This document shows, piece after piece, positions 1 to 8,160 of a stretch of DNA of 64,000 bases. The stretch is from the NCBI RefSeq assembly GCF_014203755.1, contig NZ_JACHJS010000001.1, forward strand, positions 2,666,001 to 2,730,000, read 5' to 3'. Made by a program: the position numbers and the translations under genes. Numbering within the stretch: the stretch's first letter is position 1; each line of letters opens with the position of its first letter. This DNA is from Saccharothrix violaceirubra (lineage in GTDB: Bacteria; Actinomycetota; Actinomycetes; Mycobacteriales; Pseudonocardiaceae). The notes beneath the pieces were generated by a model. That model worked only from the letters and a program-made list of their open reading frames with translations, did not search any database and was not told the origin of the DNA.

Positions 1-650
1 ACGCCGTGATCAAGGGCGAACGCGTCCGACTCTGGCGCACGCTCACCGGCCTGTCCGAGGCGGTCGCGTTCGCGGCGGCCGTGGACGCGGCGGTCGACCG
101 GCAGGCGGAGATCTTCGACCTGGCCGATCCCGACCGTGCCCGCGCGTTGCGCGCCGACGCCCAGTACCCGATCCGGCAGCGCCGGCAGGACCTGCTGACC
201 CAGCTCGCGGTCACGGCCCAGGGCTACCTCGCCCTGGACCTGGTGCGGCGCACCAACGACGAGCTGATCCGGGGCGTGGACCGCGCCGTGACCACGACCG
301 TGGCCGCGTTGCGGATCGCCCTGCTGGTCGGCGGTGCGCTCGCGAACCAGCGCGACGTGCTCGACGAGGTCGCCGCGCTCCAGGCCACGACCGACGGGCT
401 CATCCGGGCCAACACCGACCTGCTGGGCCTCCAGGCGGCCGAGGTCCGCGCGGCGAGCCGGGACCCGGCGGTCGCGGTCGACACCCTGCGCACGTCGTTC
501 GACCGGATCTACGCGGCCATCGACGCGGTCGACGGGTTCCGCGCCGAGGCCGTGCGCTCCATGGGGGTCACCGTCGACGCGTTGTCCGACGAGGTCCGCC
601 GGGCGCAGGACCACCTGCGCCGCTCGCACCGCACCGAGGGGGATGGATGA
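1..650 (+). CDS. telA: Toxic anion resistance protein, TelA family (C-terminal part)
   Basis: The reading frame is already open at the left edge, so the N-terminal half of this gene lies outside the window. The visible 215 residues match the C-terminal helical part of the TelA/KlaA family. They include the conserved stretch around residues 50-100 (a YPIRQRRQDLL motif, then QGYLALDLVRRTNDELI) and the later block of alternating Ala/Leu helices. TelA proteins are soluble and linked to tellurite and other stress resistance, but their biochemical role is not established. The stop overlaps the next start in an ATGA junction, so it is the first visible gene of a four-gene operon with a VWA lipoprotein and a small membrane protein. 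Confidence 0.85.
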   Translation, partial: AVIKGERVRLWRTLTGLSEAVAFAAAVDAAVDRQAEIFDLADPDRARALRADAQYPIRQRRQDLLTQLAVTAQGYLALDLVRRTNDELIRGVDRAVTTTVAALRIALLVGGALANQRDVLDEVAALQATTDGLIRANTDLLGLQAAEVRAASRDPAVAVDTLRTSFDRIYAAIDAVDGFRAEAVRSMGVTVDALSDEVRRAQDHLRRSHRTEGDG

Positions 651-2257
651 GGAAGGCACTCGCCGCGGCACTGGTCGTGCTGCTGGCGGCCACGGGGTGC
701 GCCGACGGGCCCGAGGCGGACCCGATCGGACCCGCCCGGCCCGGCGTCCTGCGCGTGCTGGCGAGCAGCGAGCTGGCCGACCTCCAGCCCGTGCTCGACG
801 AGGCCGCGAAGGCGACCGGCGTGGAGGTGCGGTTCGCGTTCACCGGCACGCTCGAAGGCGCCGAGGCGTTGGCCAAGGGCGAGGTCGACGGGAAGTACGA
901 CGCCGTGTGGTTCTCGTCCAACCGCTATCTGTCCGGCGTGCCCGAGGCCGCGAAGCGTTTGGGGACCGCGACCGGCATCGCCGGGTCCCCGGTCGTACTG
1001 GGCCTGGCCGAGTCGACCGCGAAGCGGCTCGGCTGGACCGACCGGCGGCCCGGCTGGAAGGAGATCGCCGAGACCGCCGGCCGGGGCGGGTTCCGCTACG
1101 GCATGACCGACCCGTCCGCGTCGAACTCCGGGTTCTCCGCGCTGGTGGCCGTCGCGTCCGCGCTGGTCGGCACGGGCACGGTCGTGGACGCGGCGGGGAT
1201 CGAAGCCGCGACGCCGGGACTCAAGGCGTTCTTCGGCGCGCAGGCCCTGTCCGCCGGGTCGTCGGGCTGGCTGTCCGAGGCGTACGCGCGCCGGTCGGCC
1301 GAGGGCGAGGCCAAGGTCGACGGCCTGGTCAACTACGAGTCCGTGCTGTTGTCGCTCAACGATTCCGGCACCCTGCCCGAGCCGCTGCGGGTGATCTACC
1401 CGAGCGACGGCGTGGTGTCCGCCGACTACCCGCTCACGCTGCTCACGTCCGCCGGCGACGACGCCCGCGAGTCGCACCGCAGGCTCGGCGAGTACCTGCG
1501 GACGCCGGCGGCGCAGAAGCGGATCGTCGAGACCACGGCCAGGCGCCCGGCCGTGCCCGGTGTCGACCTGGACGGCCGGTTCGCCGTGCGCGACCTGGTC
1601 GAGCTGCCGTTCCCGACGGCCGCCGAGTCCGTGGACGCCCTGCTGACGGCGTACTTCGACGAGCTGCGCCGCCCGTCGCGCACCCTGTACGTGCTGGACA
1701 CGTCCGGGTCGATGGCCGGCGACCGGATCGCCGGGCTCAGGTCGGCACTGGTCGGCCTGACCGGTGCGGACGGGTCGATCACCGGCCGGTTCCGGCGGTT
1801 CCGCAACCGGGAGGAGGTGACGTTGCTGCCCTTCAACACCGGACCGGGGTCGCCGAGCACCTTCACGGTGCCGGACAAGGACCCCGGTCCGGAGCTGGCT
1901 CGGATCAAGTCGTTCGCCGAGGGGCTGGGCGAGGGCGGGGGCACGGCCATCTACGACAGCCTGGCCGCCGCCTACCGGGTGCTCGGGCCGCAACTGGCCA
2001 AGGACCCGGACCGGTTCACGTCGATCGTGCTCATGACCGACGGCGAGAACTCCAACGGGTCCGACCTCGACGACTTCAAGGCCACGTTCGGCGCGTTGAC
2101 GCCGCAGCTCAAGCGCGTGCCCGTGTTCACGGTGCTGTTCGGCGAGGGCAGCGGCGCCGAACTCGGCGAGGTCGCGGCGATGACCGGCGGCAAGGTGTTC
2201 GACGCCCGCGAGGTCAGGCTCGGCAAGGTCTTCCAAGAGATCCGCGGCTACCAGTGA
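647..2257 (+). CDS. Lipoprotein with solute-binding domain and VWA domain
   Basis: This 536-residue protein begins with a lipoprotein signal peptide ending in ATGC, with Cys18 as the predicted lipidation site, so it should be anchored outside the membrane. Residues about 30-330 resemble a type-2 extracellular solute-binding domain (helical, with the pattern of periplasmic binding proteins). Residues about 345-530 form a von Willebrand A domain with an intact MIDAS, D351-x-S353-x-S355, and a later MTDGENSNG metal-site loop. The start is fixed by the 4-bp ATGA overlap with the TelA stop. Substrate-binding/VWA proteins recur beside TelA genes in actinomycetes. The bound ligand is unknown, and the VWA domain suggests metal-dependent protein binding rather than transport, because no permease is nearby. 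Confidence 0.8.
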   Translation: MRKALAAALVVLLAATGCADGPEADPIGPARPGVLRVLASSELADLQPVLDEAAKATGVEVRFAFTGTLEGAEALAKGEVDGKYDAVWFSSNRYLSGVPEAAKRLGTATGIAGSPVVLGLAESTAKRLGWTDRRPGWKEIAETAGRGGFRYGMTDPSASNSGFSALVAVASALVGTGTVVDAAGIEAATPGLKAFFGAQALSAGSSGWLSEAYARRSAEGEAKVDGLVNYESVLLSLNDSGTLPEPLRVIYPSDGVVSADYPLTLLTSAGDDARESHRRLGEYLRTPAAQKRIVETTARRPAVPGVDLDGRFAVRDLVELPFPTAAESVDALLTAYFDELRRPSRTLYVLDTSGSMAGDRIAGLRSALVGLTGADGSITGRFRRFRNREEVTLLPFNTGPGSPSTFTVPDKDPGPELARIKSFAEGLGEGGGTAIYDSLAAAYRVLGPQLAKDPDRFTSIVLMTDGENSNGSDLDDFKATFGALTPQLKRVPVFTVLFGEGSGAELGEVAAMTGGKVFDAREVRLGKVFQEIRGYQ

Positions 2258-2853
2258 TCCGGTACCTGGGGTCCACGAAGAACCTCGTGGGCTGCGTCGG
2301 CGGCCTGGTCGGGCTGGTCCTGCACCTGACCGGCGTCGTCGGCGCGCTGTGGCCGGTCGTCGTCGCGGCGCTGTACGCGGTGGGCGCGCTGCTCGCCCCG
2401 CCGGAGAAGGTCCGGCTGGTGCGCGAGGACGCGGCCACCGAGGCGTCGCGCGTGCGCACCGGGCTGGCCGAGCTGGTCGGGCAGGTGGAGGCGCACGCGT
2501 CGCGCCTGCCGGAGTCCACTATGGACAGTGTCCGGCGGGTGGCCGGCGTGCTCGACGACCTGCTCGGCCGCGCCGACCGGCTGGCGGCCGACCCGGACCT
2601 GCGGCACACCGTGGTCCGGCTCGCCGGCACCGACCTGCCGCTGTCCGTGCAGACCTACCTGAACCTGCCGTGGTGGCTCGCGGTCAAGCGGCGGGCCGAC
2701 GGCGAACCGAGTCCGGCCGAGGAACTCGTCGGCCAGCTCGCGCTGCTCGACGCGCAGGCGCACGACGTCGCCGAGCGGCTGTTCGCCGCCGATCGCGACC
2801 GCCAGTCCGACCATACGCGTTACCTGCGGGATCGGGACGGGTACGACGGGTGA
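2254..2853 (+). CDS. Two-TM protein with cytosolic helical tail
   Basis: The protein has 199 residues and starts at a GTG that overlaps the preceding TGA (GTGA). Two hydrophobic segments, at about residues 9-27 and 30-48, form a short hairpin, followed by a charged, Arg/Glu/Ala-rich helical domain of about 145 residues. Position and layout (membrane hairpin plus soluble helical tail next to TelA) recall the XpaC-like proteins that often accompany TelA, but I cannot see a diagnostic motif. I therefore leave the function open. The next start overlaps its stop in another GTGA junction, so translation of the four genes is probably coupled. Confidence 0.75.
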   Translation: MIRYLGSTKNLVGCVGGLVGLVLHLTGVVGALWPVVVAALYAVGALLAPPEKVRLVREDAATEASRVRTGLAELVGQVEAHASRLPESTMDSVRRVAGVLDDLLGRADRLAADPDLRHTVVRLAGTDLPLSVQTYLNLPWWLAVKRRADGEPSPAEELVGQLALLDAQAHDVAERLFAADRDRQSDHTRYLRDRDGYDG

Positions 2854-3800
2854 CCTTCGCTAGACTGCGGCGTGTGTACGTCGACGTCCCGCGACTCGTT
2901 GACGAGCTGAAGGCGCTGCGCAAAGGGCGTGGCGTGCACAGCAGTCCGATCGACCGGCGCGTCGGCGAAGGACTGCGAGAGGTGCTCGCCCTCGACGCCG
3001 GCGCCGGGACCGCGAAGCTGCGCGACGAGGTCGCCGGCGTGTTGCGCGACCTGGCCGTGGGCCTGCCCGACGACCTGCGGATCGCGGTCTCGGCGGCGTT
3101 CGCGTTGGACGACGACGTCCGCCTGCCCCTGTACCAGGAGCGGGTGGCGTGGACGGCCCGGCGCCTGGACCGCGACCAGCGCACCGCGCGCCGCCGCATC
3201 GACGAGGGCATCGTGCGCCTGGCCGAACTCGCGATCGCCCGGCACAACGGCGGCACGGCGGCCCGCTTCGAGCCGCTGACCGAGTGGCACACCGCCGCGT
3301 TGACCGTCGTGCTGACGCTGGACTCGGACGTGCCCGAGGCGCTGGAGTTCCGGACGGTCGTGGCCAACCGGGACGACGTGCGCGGCGTCGACCTGGCGTT
3401 GACCGCGCCCGCGTCCGGTGGTCCGGAGATCTCCGTGCTGTACGGCGGCACCCTGGCCCGAGTGCACAAGGAAGCGACCGACCGCTACGGGTTCCGGCTG
3501 GTGCTGCCCGAACCGCTGACGCGGGGCACGCGGCATGAGTTCGGGTTGCGGATGCGCGTGCGCGACATGCGGCCGTACTACGCGTGCGTACCGCGCCACC
3601 CCTGTGCCGAGTTCGACCTCCGGGTCCGGTTCGCCGCGCGGCCCCGGCGGGTGGTGCGGCTGGCGGGCGTGTTCCAGAACGACGCGGGGGACCGCGCGGT
3701 CGACGGCGACGAGGTGGCCGTGGACGCGATCGGCGAGCTGCGCCAACGCTTCCACGACCTGACGCCGGGCCTGGCCTACGGCGTGCGCTGGGAGCCGTGA
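2850..3800 (+). CDS. Conserved hypothetical protein
   Basis: This 316-residue protein of unknown function is the last gene of the TelA/VWA operon. The first GTG, at 2850, overlaps the preceding stop. A second in-frame GTG at 2874 would give 308 residues starting VYVDVPRLVDELKAL and sits 7 nt after a good -10 hexamer, so both starts may be used. The N-terminal 100 residues are helical with a GRGVHSSPIDRRVG segment. The middle, at about residues 90-135, is rich in Arg, and the C-terminal 170 residues look beta-rich. No catalytic motif, signal peptide or membrane segment is visible. Confidence 0.75.
   Translation: MTFARLRRVYVDVPRLVDELKALRKGRGVHSSPIDRRVGEGLREVLALDAGAGTAKLRDEVAGVLRDLAVGLPDDLRIAVSAAFALDDDVRLPLYQERVAWTARRLDRDQRTARRRIDEGIVRLAELAIARHNGGTAARFEPLTEWHTAALTVVLTLDSDVPEALEFRTVVANRDDVRGVDLALTAPASGGPEISVLYGGTLARVHKEATDRYGFRLVLPEPLTRGTRHEFGLRMRVRDMRPYYACVPRHPCAEFDLRVRFAARPRRVVRLAGVFQNDAGDRAVDGDEVAVDAIGELRQRFHDLTPGLAYGVRWEP
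2861..2866 (+). promoter_or_regulatory. Candidate -10 element of a leaderless promoter
   Basis: The hexamer TAGACT lies inside the coupled junction and ends 7 nt before the in-frame GTG at 2874. This is the geometry expected when transcription begins on the start codon itself. No convincing -35 is seen. It would allow the last gene of the operon to be expressed alone. Confidence 0.4.
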
Positions 3801-3876
3801 CGGGAACGGATGCCCGGAGGAGTCCACGCGACGGCGGTGCGGACGCTCCGCCAGGGCGACCGTCGAGCCCGACCCG

Positions 3877-3911
3877 GCGTCCGGTCGGATCGTCCGCACC
3901 CGACCGGACGC
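3877..3911. terminator. Bidirectional hairpin between convergent genes
   Basis: A perfect 12-bp stem (GCGTCCGGTCGG and its complement) with an 11-nt loop sits in the 153-bp gap between two converging genes. No U-tract follows, as is usual for high-GC actinomycete terminators. Confidence 0.6.
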
Positions 3912-3953
3912 GGACACCCTTCTCCGTGTCCTGACACCGCGCGGAGGGTGCGG

Positions 3954-6900
3954 CTACGGCGCGTGCCGTGAGTCGTGACCCCACCCGGTCTCGCCCCGGT
4001 GCCGGTCCAGCACCTGGTCGAACAGCGCGACCCGCTTGGGGAAGAGCTGGAGGAGCATCTGCCCGAACGAGGCCCGCCGGTCCGTGGCCAGGTCGAGCAC
4101 GTCCCGCAGGTGCGACAGGGCGTCGTCGACCAGCGCCCGCGCCCGGGTCGGGTCGCCGGTGTGCGCCAGGGCGATGCCCAGGTCGACCTTGGCCTCCAGC
4201 GTGTCCGGGTGCGCGGCGCCGAGCGCGGCGACCTGGCGGCGCAACAGGCCGTCGAGGATGGCGCGCTGGCGGGGGAACTGGCGCAGTCGTCCGCAGGCCA
4301 GCCCGATCACCAGCCTGGTGCGGTAGCGCAACGCGTGGTCCTCGCCGAGGTGGCGGGCCACCAGTTCCTCGGTCCGGATCAGGGTGTCCAGCGCCTGGCC
4401 CGGCTTGCCCAGCGTCACCAGGGCGCGGTCCCGGTGCACGGCGGCGGTGAGCGTGAGCGGGTCCTCCTCGCCCAGCGTCCGCCGGTAGCGGGCGTGCAGT
4501 TCGTCCAGCCGGTGCTCCCAATGGTCGGGGCGCGGGTCGACGTCGGCCAGGTCGAGGGCGAGCGTGGCCTCGGCCCGCAGGCCCTTGGCCTCCAGGCAGC
4601 GGTCGTGCAGGTCGAGTCCGGCCGCGGCGTGGTCGGCGAGGACCTCCTCCGTCAGCCGGTGCGCGGTCGCGGGCTGCCCGGCCTGCAGGTGCAGTCGGGC
4701 GAGTTCGAGGCGCAGTTCGGCCCGGCGGTCGCGCCAGGCCGGTTCCCCCGGCGCGCGTTCCAGCACCGGCGCGAGCAGGGCGATGCCCTCGACCGGCCGA
4801 CCCCGCAGCCGGCGGCTCACCGCCGCGGCGAGCGCGGCCAGGAAAGAATCCACAGTGGACAGACAGGTCGGCGGTCCGCCGGGCGCGGACGGCTCCGCGT
4901 CGGGGTGGTGGCCGAGGTGGTCGAGCGCACGCGCGGCCAGGGCGCGGGCCACGTACCGGGTCCGGTCGTCGACGGCCAGTGCGACGGCCCGACGCGCGTC
5001 CGCACCGGCCGCCTCGAACGCACCGGCCGCGATCTTGACCCGGGCCGCGTCGACCAGGTCGCGCGGATCGTGCGGCACCACGGCCGACGCGTCGTCCAGC
5101 ATCGCCGCGGCGACACCCGGTTCGCCGATCCGCTCATGCCACCGGGACACCAGCCGCAGCAGTCCGGCCCGCCCGGTGTCGGGCACGAGGTCGACGGCGG
5201 CCAGCGCCCGCGCGTGGTACCAGAGTTCGACGACGTCGGGTGTCGTGAGCAGGCGTGACAGCACGGCGGCGGCGGCCCGGGCCACGGCGGCGAGGTCGGC
5301 GGGCGAGTCGACGCGCACCACGGCCGCGCCGACCATGGGGTGCACGCACCAGCCGCCGTCGGACTGCCGGGCCAGCCGCAACACGGCCAGCCCGTCCAAC
5401 GCGTCGGGCACGTCGGTGCCGGGCGCGACCACGTCGACGACGGCCACGATCAGCGGCTCCGGCAGCGGCGCCGCGTCGAGCAGCGCGGCCAGCCGCAGCA
5501 CGGTCCGCGCACCGTCGCCGACCCGCGCGAGGACGTGGGCCACCAGGAAGTCGACCAACGACCGCGGATCCCCGGCCGGTGCGACCGCCGCCGCGTCCGG
5601 GTCGACCCGCACCGCCGCCGCCGCGACGGTCAACGCCAACGCGTGTCCGCCGGCCAGGTCGAACACCGTCGGTGCCGGTGTGAAGCGTGGGTGGTGCGGC
5701 GTGGGTCCGGCGAAAGGCTTCCGGCGCGGCGTCGTCGTGGTCCGGGGACGGACGGGCACCGCCCGGTGGACGGTGGACGCCGACATCGGATTCCCGGTGG
5801 CGTGGCCCGCCGGACCCGTGTCGTGCGAGCCGGTGTCGGTCCCGATCGCCGCGTGCCGGGACCGTGCGGTGTGGCGGGACCGGTCCAAGGCCGCCCTGGG
5901 TAACGGCAGGGCGTGCACGGCCAGCAGTTCGGCGTCCACTGTGGACAGCGGATCCAGGTCGACCGTCGACCACGTCCACCGGCCGGGCACGCCGCGACCG
6001 GTCAGCACCGTGCAGACGTGGCGGGACGGGATGACGAGCTGGTCGAGGGTCTCGGGGGCCAGGTCGGGCGGCACGTCGTCGACCACCCACAGCACGCGCC
6101 TGCCCAGGGCGTCGAAGTGGTCGGCCACCAGCCGGCGCAGGCGTCGCCGCTCCACGCCCTCCACCGCGATGCGCAACGCCACCGCCACCCGCCGCACCTC
6201 GGCGTGGTAGCGGGCCAGGGTCTCGGCGTCGTCGCGGCCCGCGCCCAGCGGCCCGGTCCAGTGCACACCGCCCGGGAACACCGCCCGGAACAACGCCGCG
6301 TACCGCTCCACCAGGCTGGTCTTGCCGATGCCGTCGGCACCGCGCACCAGCACCACCGAACCGTCGTCCCGCAACGCCTCGTGCACACGGACCAGCTCGG
6401 CGAGTCGACCGACGAACCCGTCCGCGCCGACGTCGTCCCCGGTCGGCCCGAACGGCGCGTCGACCAGCGCCACGCTCTCGCGCACCCGATGGAGGAGGTC
6501 CACCTCGCCGCGCGGTGCCGTGTCGGGGTCGACCGTGAGGACCCGGTGCCCGTGGGCGCCGGCGGCCCGATGCGCCGCGAGCAACGACCACAGGCCGGCG
6601 GGCAGCCGGGGATGGGTGGCCGAGGAGTAGGCGAGGAAGACCTTGGCCGACGCCAACGCGTCCGGACGTGGCCGCGAGGTGTCGTCCATGAACACGTCGA
6701 GCCCGGCTTCGGCCAGCTGCTCGGCGAACGCGGTCATCACGGCGCGGTCCTCCTGCGCATGACTGATGAAGACGTCACGGACCTTGCCGGCGGCGGGCAG
6801 CGCGAGGGTGCGCAGGCCCGCGACGTCGCCGAACTCGCGGTGGGCGAACGCAGCCCAGCGCGCCAGCGCGTCGGTCTTGGCCGACTCGGTCAGGACGAAC

Positions 6901-7232
6901 CACGTGTCGCTGTCGGCGTCGGTCGGCAGCCCGGTCGCGTGGCGCCAGATCTCCTCGCCGAGGTACTCGCGGGCCAGTCGGGCGGCCGGCCCCCGGGTCG
7001 ACGCGAACCCGACCAGGCACACGCACACGGGCAGGGCGAGCGGGTCGCCGCCGTCGAGTCCGATGCTCAGCCCGCCGTGCCGGTCGACCTCGGCCCGGGA
7101 CGTGCCGGGCAGCACGTCGACCAGCAGCGCGTCGTCGTCGGCGAGGTAGGTGAGGGTGATCGACGGCGACGCGGTCCACGCGATGCGCGCCGGCACCCGG
7201 TCGACCGGATCCGTGTTGCCCGCGGTGGTCAT
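3954..7232 (-). CDS. TIR-STAND NTPase-TPR protein
   Basis: The protein has 1092 residues. I chose the ATG at 7232 because a GAGGGGG ribosome site precedes it; the frame stays open upstream but runs through the sigma-factor gene. Residues 1-150 are an uncharacterised N-terminal domain. Residues about 151-255 are a TIR domain opening with VRDVFISHAQED. An NB-ARC-like NTPase follows, with Walker A GADGIGKT at about 298-305 and Walker B VLWVVDD. The C-terminal 450 residues are TPR-like helical repeats. Bacterial TIR-STAND proteins act as immune sensors whose TIR usually cleaves NAD. Here the segment where the catalytic Glu should lie reads PAGLWSLL, so activity may be lost. A His/Thr/Pro-rich linker of about 80 residues interrupts the NTPase just before the FDLAGGHALAL motif. 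Confidence 0.8.
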   Translation of the reverse strand: MTTAGNTDPVDRVPARIAWTASPSITLTYLADDDALLVDVLPGTSRAEVDRHGGLSIGLDGGDPLALPVCVCLVGFASTRGPAARLAREYLGEEIWRHATGLPTDADSDTWFVLTESAKTDALARWAAFAHREFGDVAGLRTLALPAAGKVRDVFISHAQEDRAVMTAFAEQLAEAGLDVFMDDTSRPRPDALASAKVFLAYSSATHPRLPAGLWSLLAAHRAAGAHGHRVLTVDPDTAPRGEVDLLHRVRESVALVDAPFGPTGDDVGADGFVGRLAELVRVHEALRDDGSVVLVRGADGIGKTSLVERYAALFRAVFPGGVHWTGPLGAGRDDAETLARYHAEVRRVAVALRIAVEGVERRRLRRLVADHFDALGRRVLWVVDDVPPDLAPETLDQLVIPSRHVCTVLTGRGVPGRWTWSTVDLDPLSTVDAELLAVHALPLPRAALDRSRHTARSRHAAIGTDTGSHDTGPAGHATGNPMSASTVHRAVPVRPRTTTTPRRKPFAGPTPHHPRFTPAPTVFDLAGGHALALTVAAAAVRVDPDAAAVAPAGDPRSLVDFLVAHVLARVGDGARTVLRLAALLDAAPLPEPLIVAVVDVVAPGTDVPDALDGLAVLRLARQSDGGWCVHPMVGAAVVRVDSPADLAAVARAAAAVLSRLLTTPDVVELWYHARALAAVDLVPDTGRAGLLRLVSRWHERIGEPGVAAAMLDDASAVVPHDPRDLVDAARVKIAAGAFEAAGADARRAVALAVDDRTRYVARALAARALDHLGHHPDAEPSAPGGPPTCLSTVDSFLAALAAAVSRRLRGRPVEGIALLAPVLERAPGEPAWRDRRAELRLELARLHLQAGQPATAHRLTEEVLADHAAAGLDLHDRCLEAKGLRAEATLALDLADVDPRPDHWEHRLDELHARYRRTLGEEDPLTLTAAVHRDRALVTLGKPGQALDTLIRTEELVARHLGEDHALRYRTRLVIGLACGRLRQFPRQRAILDGLLRRQVAALGAAHPDTLEAKVDLGIALAHTGDPTRARALVDDALSHLRDVLDLATDRRASFGQMLLQLFPKRVALFDQVLDRHRGETGWGHDSRHAP

Positions 7233-7324
7233 CTCGCCCCCTCTTGCCCTCGGACCTGGTTGTCCACTTTCCGGATACGTGCCGGGGGTGGTCGAATGTG
7301 ACCCGAAAACTTGACAAAAAGTGG

Positions 7325-8014
7325 TCAATCCGGCGGTGGTCCGTCGAGGAACCGGGCCACCTTCCAGCGCGCTTTCTCCAGCGCGTCCTCGTCGGTGCAC
7401 GGCCGGCCCTGGTGCCAGGCCAGGTAGGCGTTCAGTTCGCGCGAGCCCAGGCCGATATGGGTGCGCAACTTGCGCATGGCCCGTTCCTTGACCTTGCGGG
7501 CGTATGGCTCCTTGACGCCGAGCGCGGCGGCGAGTTCGCGCGCGGCCGTCGCCGGGTCCTCGGCGAGCAGCAGGAGCAGTCGGAACTGGTGGTCGGTCAC
7601 GTCCGCCGAGCGCAGCAGGTCCGCGACCCACTCGCGGTCGCCCGGTTCGGCGACGTGCCAGCGCTCGTCGGGCACGTCGGGCAGCTCGGCGCGCGGCTCG
7701 GGTACCCGCCGCGCGGCTTTGAGCAGGTCGAGCGCGGCGTACCGGATGCAGTTGTCCACCCAGCCCAATAAGCCCTCGTGGTCGGGGTCGACGGTGGACT
7801 GGCGCAACAGCCGCTCGCACGCCGACTGGTACACCTCGGCCGGGTCGATCCCGTACCGGCGGGCGTGCACGGCCACCCGCCGCCGGAACTCGTCGTGGTA
7901 CCGGCCCAGGATCCGGTCGACCACGGTGTGCCCGGCGCCGCGCCGCCGCTCGTGCTCACGGCGGATCTCGGCCGGCGTGCGCCGGTTCTGCGGGTGGCGG
8001 CCGGTGGGGTCCAT
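7325..8014 (-). CDS. Sigma-70-like RNA polymerase sigma factor
   Basis: This 229-residue protein has a region-2-like helical block at about residues 40-95 (with LLGWVDNCIRYAALDLLK) and a region-4 helix-turn-helix at about 130-185 (ARELAAALGVKEPYARKVKER). It starts at an ATG preceded by a strong GGAGGA ribosome site. It is a small, ECF-sized sigma factor but not close to the best-known groups. Only 92 bp separate its stop from the TIR-STAND gene on the same strand. I infer that it either controls that gene or is co-transcribed with it. No anti-sigma gene lies next to it, although the membrane proteins upstream could serve as sensors. Confidence 0.75.
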   Translation of the reverse strand: MDPTGRHPQNRRTPAEIRREHERRRGAGHTVVDRILGRYHDEFRRRVAVHARRYGIDPAEVYQSACERLLRQSTVDPDHEGLLGWVDNCIRYAALDLLKAARRVPEPRAELPDVPDERWHVAEPGDREWVADLLRSADVTDHQFRLLLLLAEDPATAARELAAALGVKEPYARKVKERAMRKLRTHIGLGSRELNAYLAWHQGRPCTDEDALEKARWKVARFLDGPPPD

Positions 8015-8123
8015 GTTCCTCCTACGCGGCACGGCCGCGCACTTGTGACAGCCGGGCCGCGTAGCGAGAATGCCTTGCCGCGCAGGGGGAACAGCAGACC
8101 GAAAGAGGGACAGTAAGTGGACA

Positions 8124-8149
8124 GTCCCGGCCGGCACCCACGCCGGGAC
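8124..8149 (-). terminator. Weak hairpin after the five-TM gene
   Basis: An 8-bp perfect stem (GTCCCGGC/GCCGGGAC) with a 10-nt loop lies just beyond the stop of the 5-TM gene and before the sigma-factor gene on the same strand. It could terminate or attenuate transcription between the two pairs. Confidence 0.4.
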
Positions 8150-8160
8150 CGACCCGCGGA

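Noticed and set aside
334..2853. An 839-codon open frame across the VWA and two-TM genes
   Set aside because: Its first 640 codons are Arg/Pro/Gly-rich antiphase translation of the VWA gene. Only the part after the GTG at 2254 looks like a protein.
1..3800. Tellurite (ter) resistance island with TerD-type genes
   Set aside because: Only a TelA-type protein is present. No TerB, TerC, TerD or TerZ homologue is seen in the window.
7233..7820. N-terminal extension of the TIR-STAND protein to 1288 residues
   Set aside because: The extension reads through the sigma-factor gene with shadow composition. The ATG at 7232 has a clear ribosome site.
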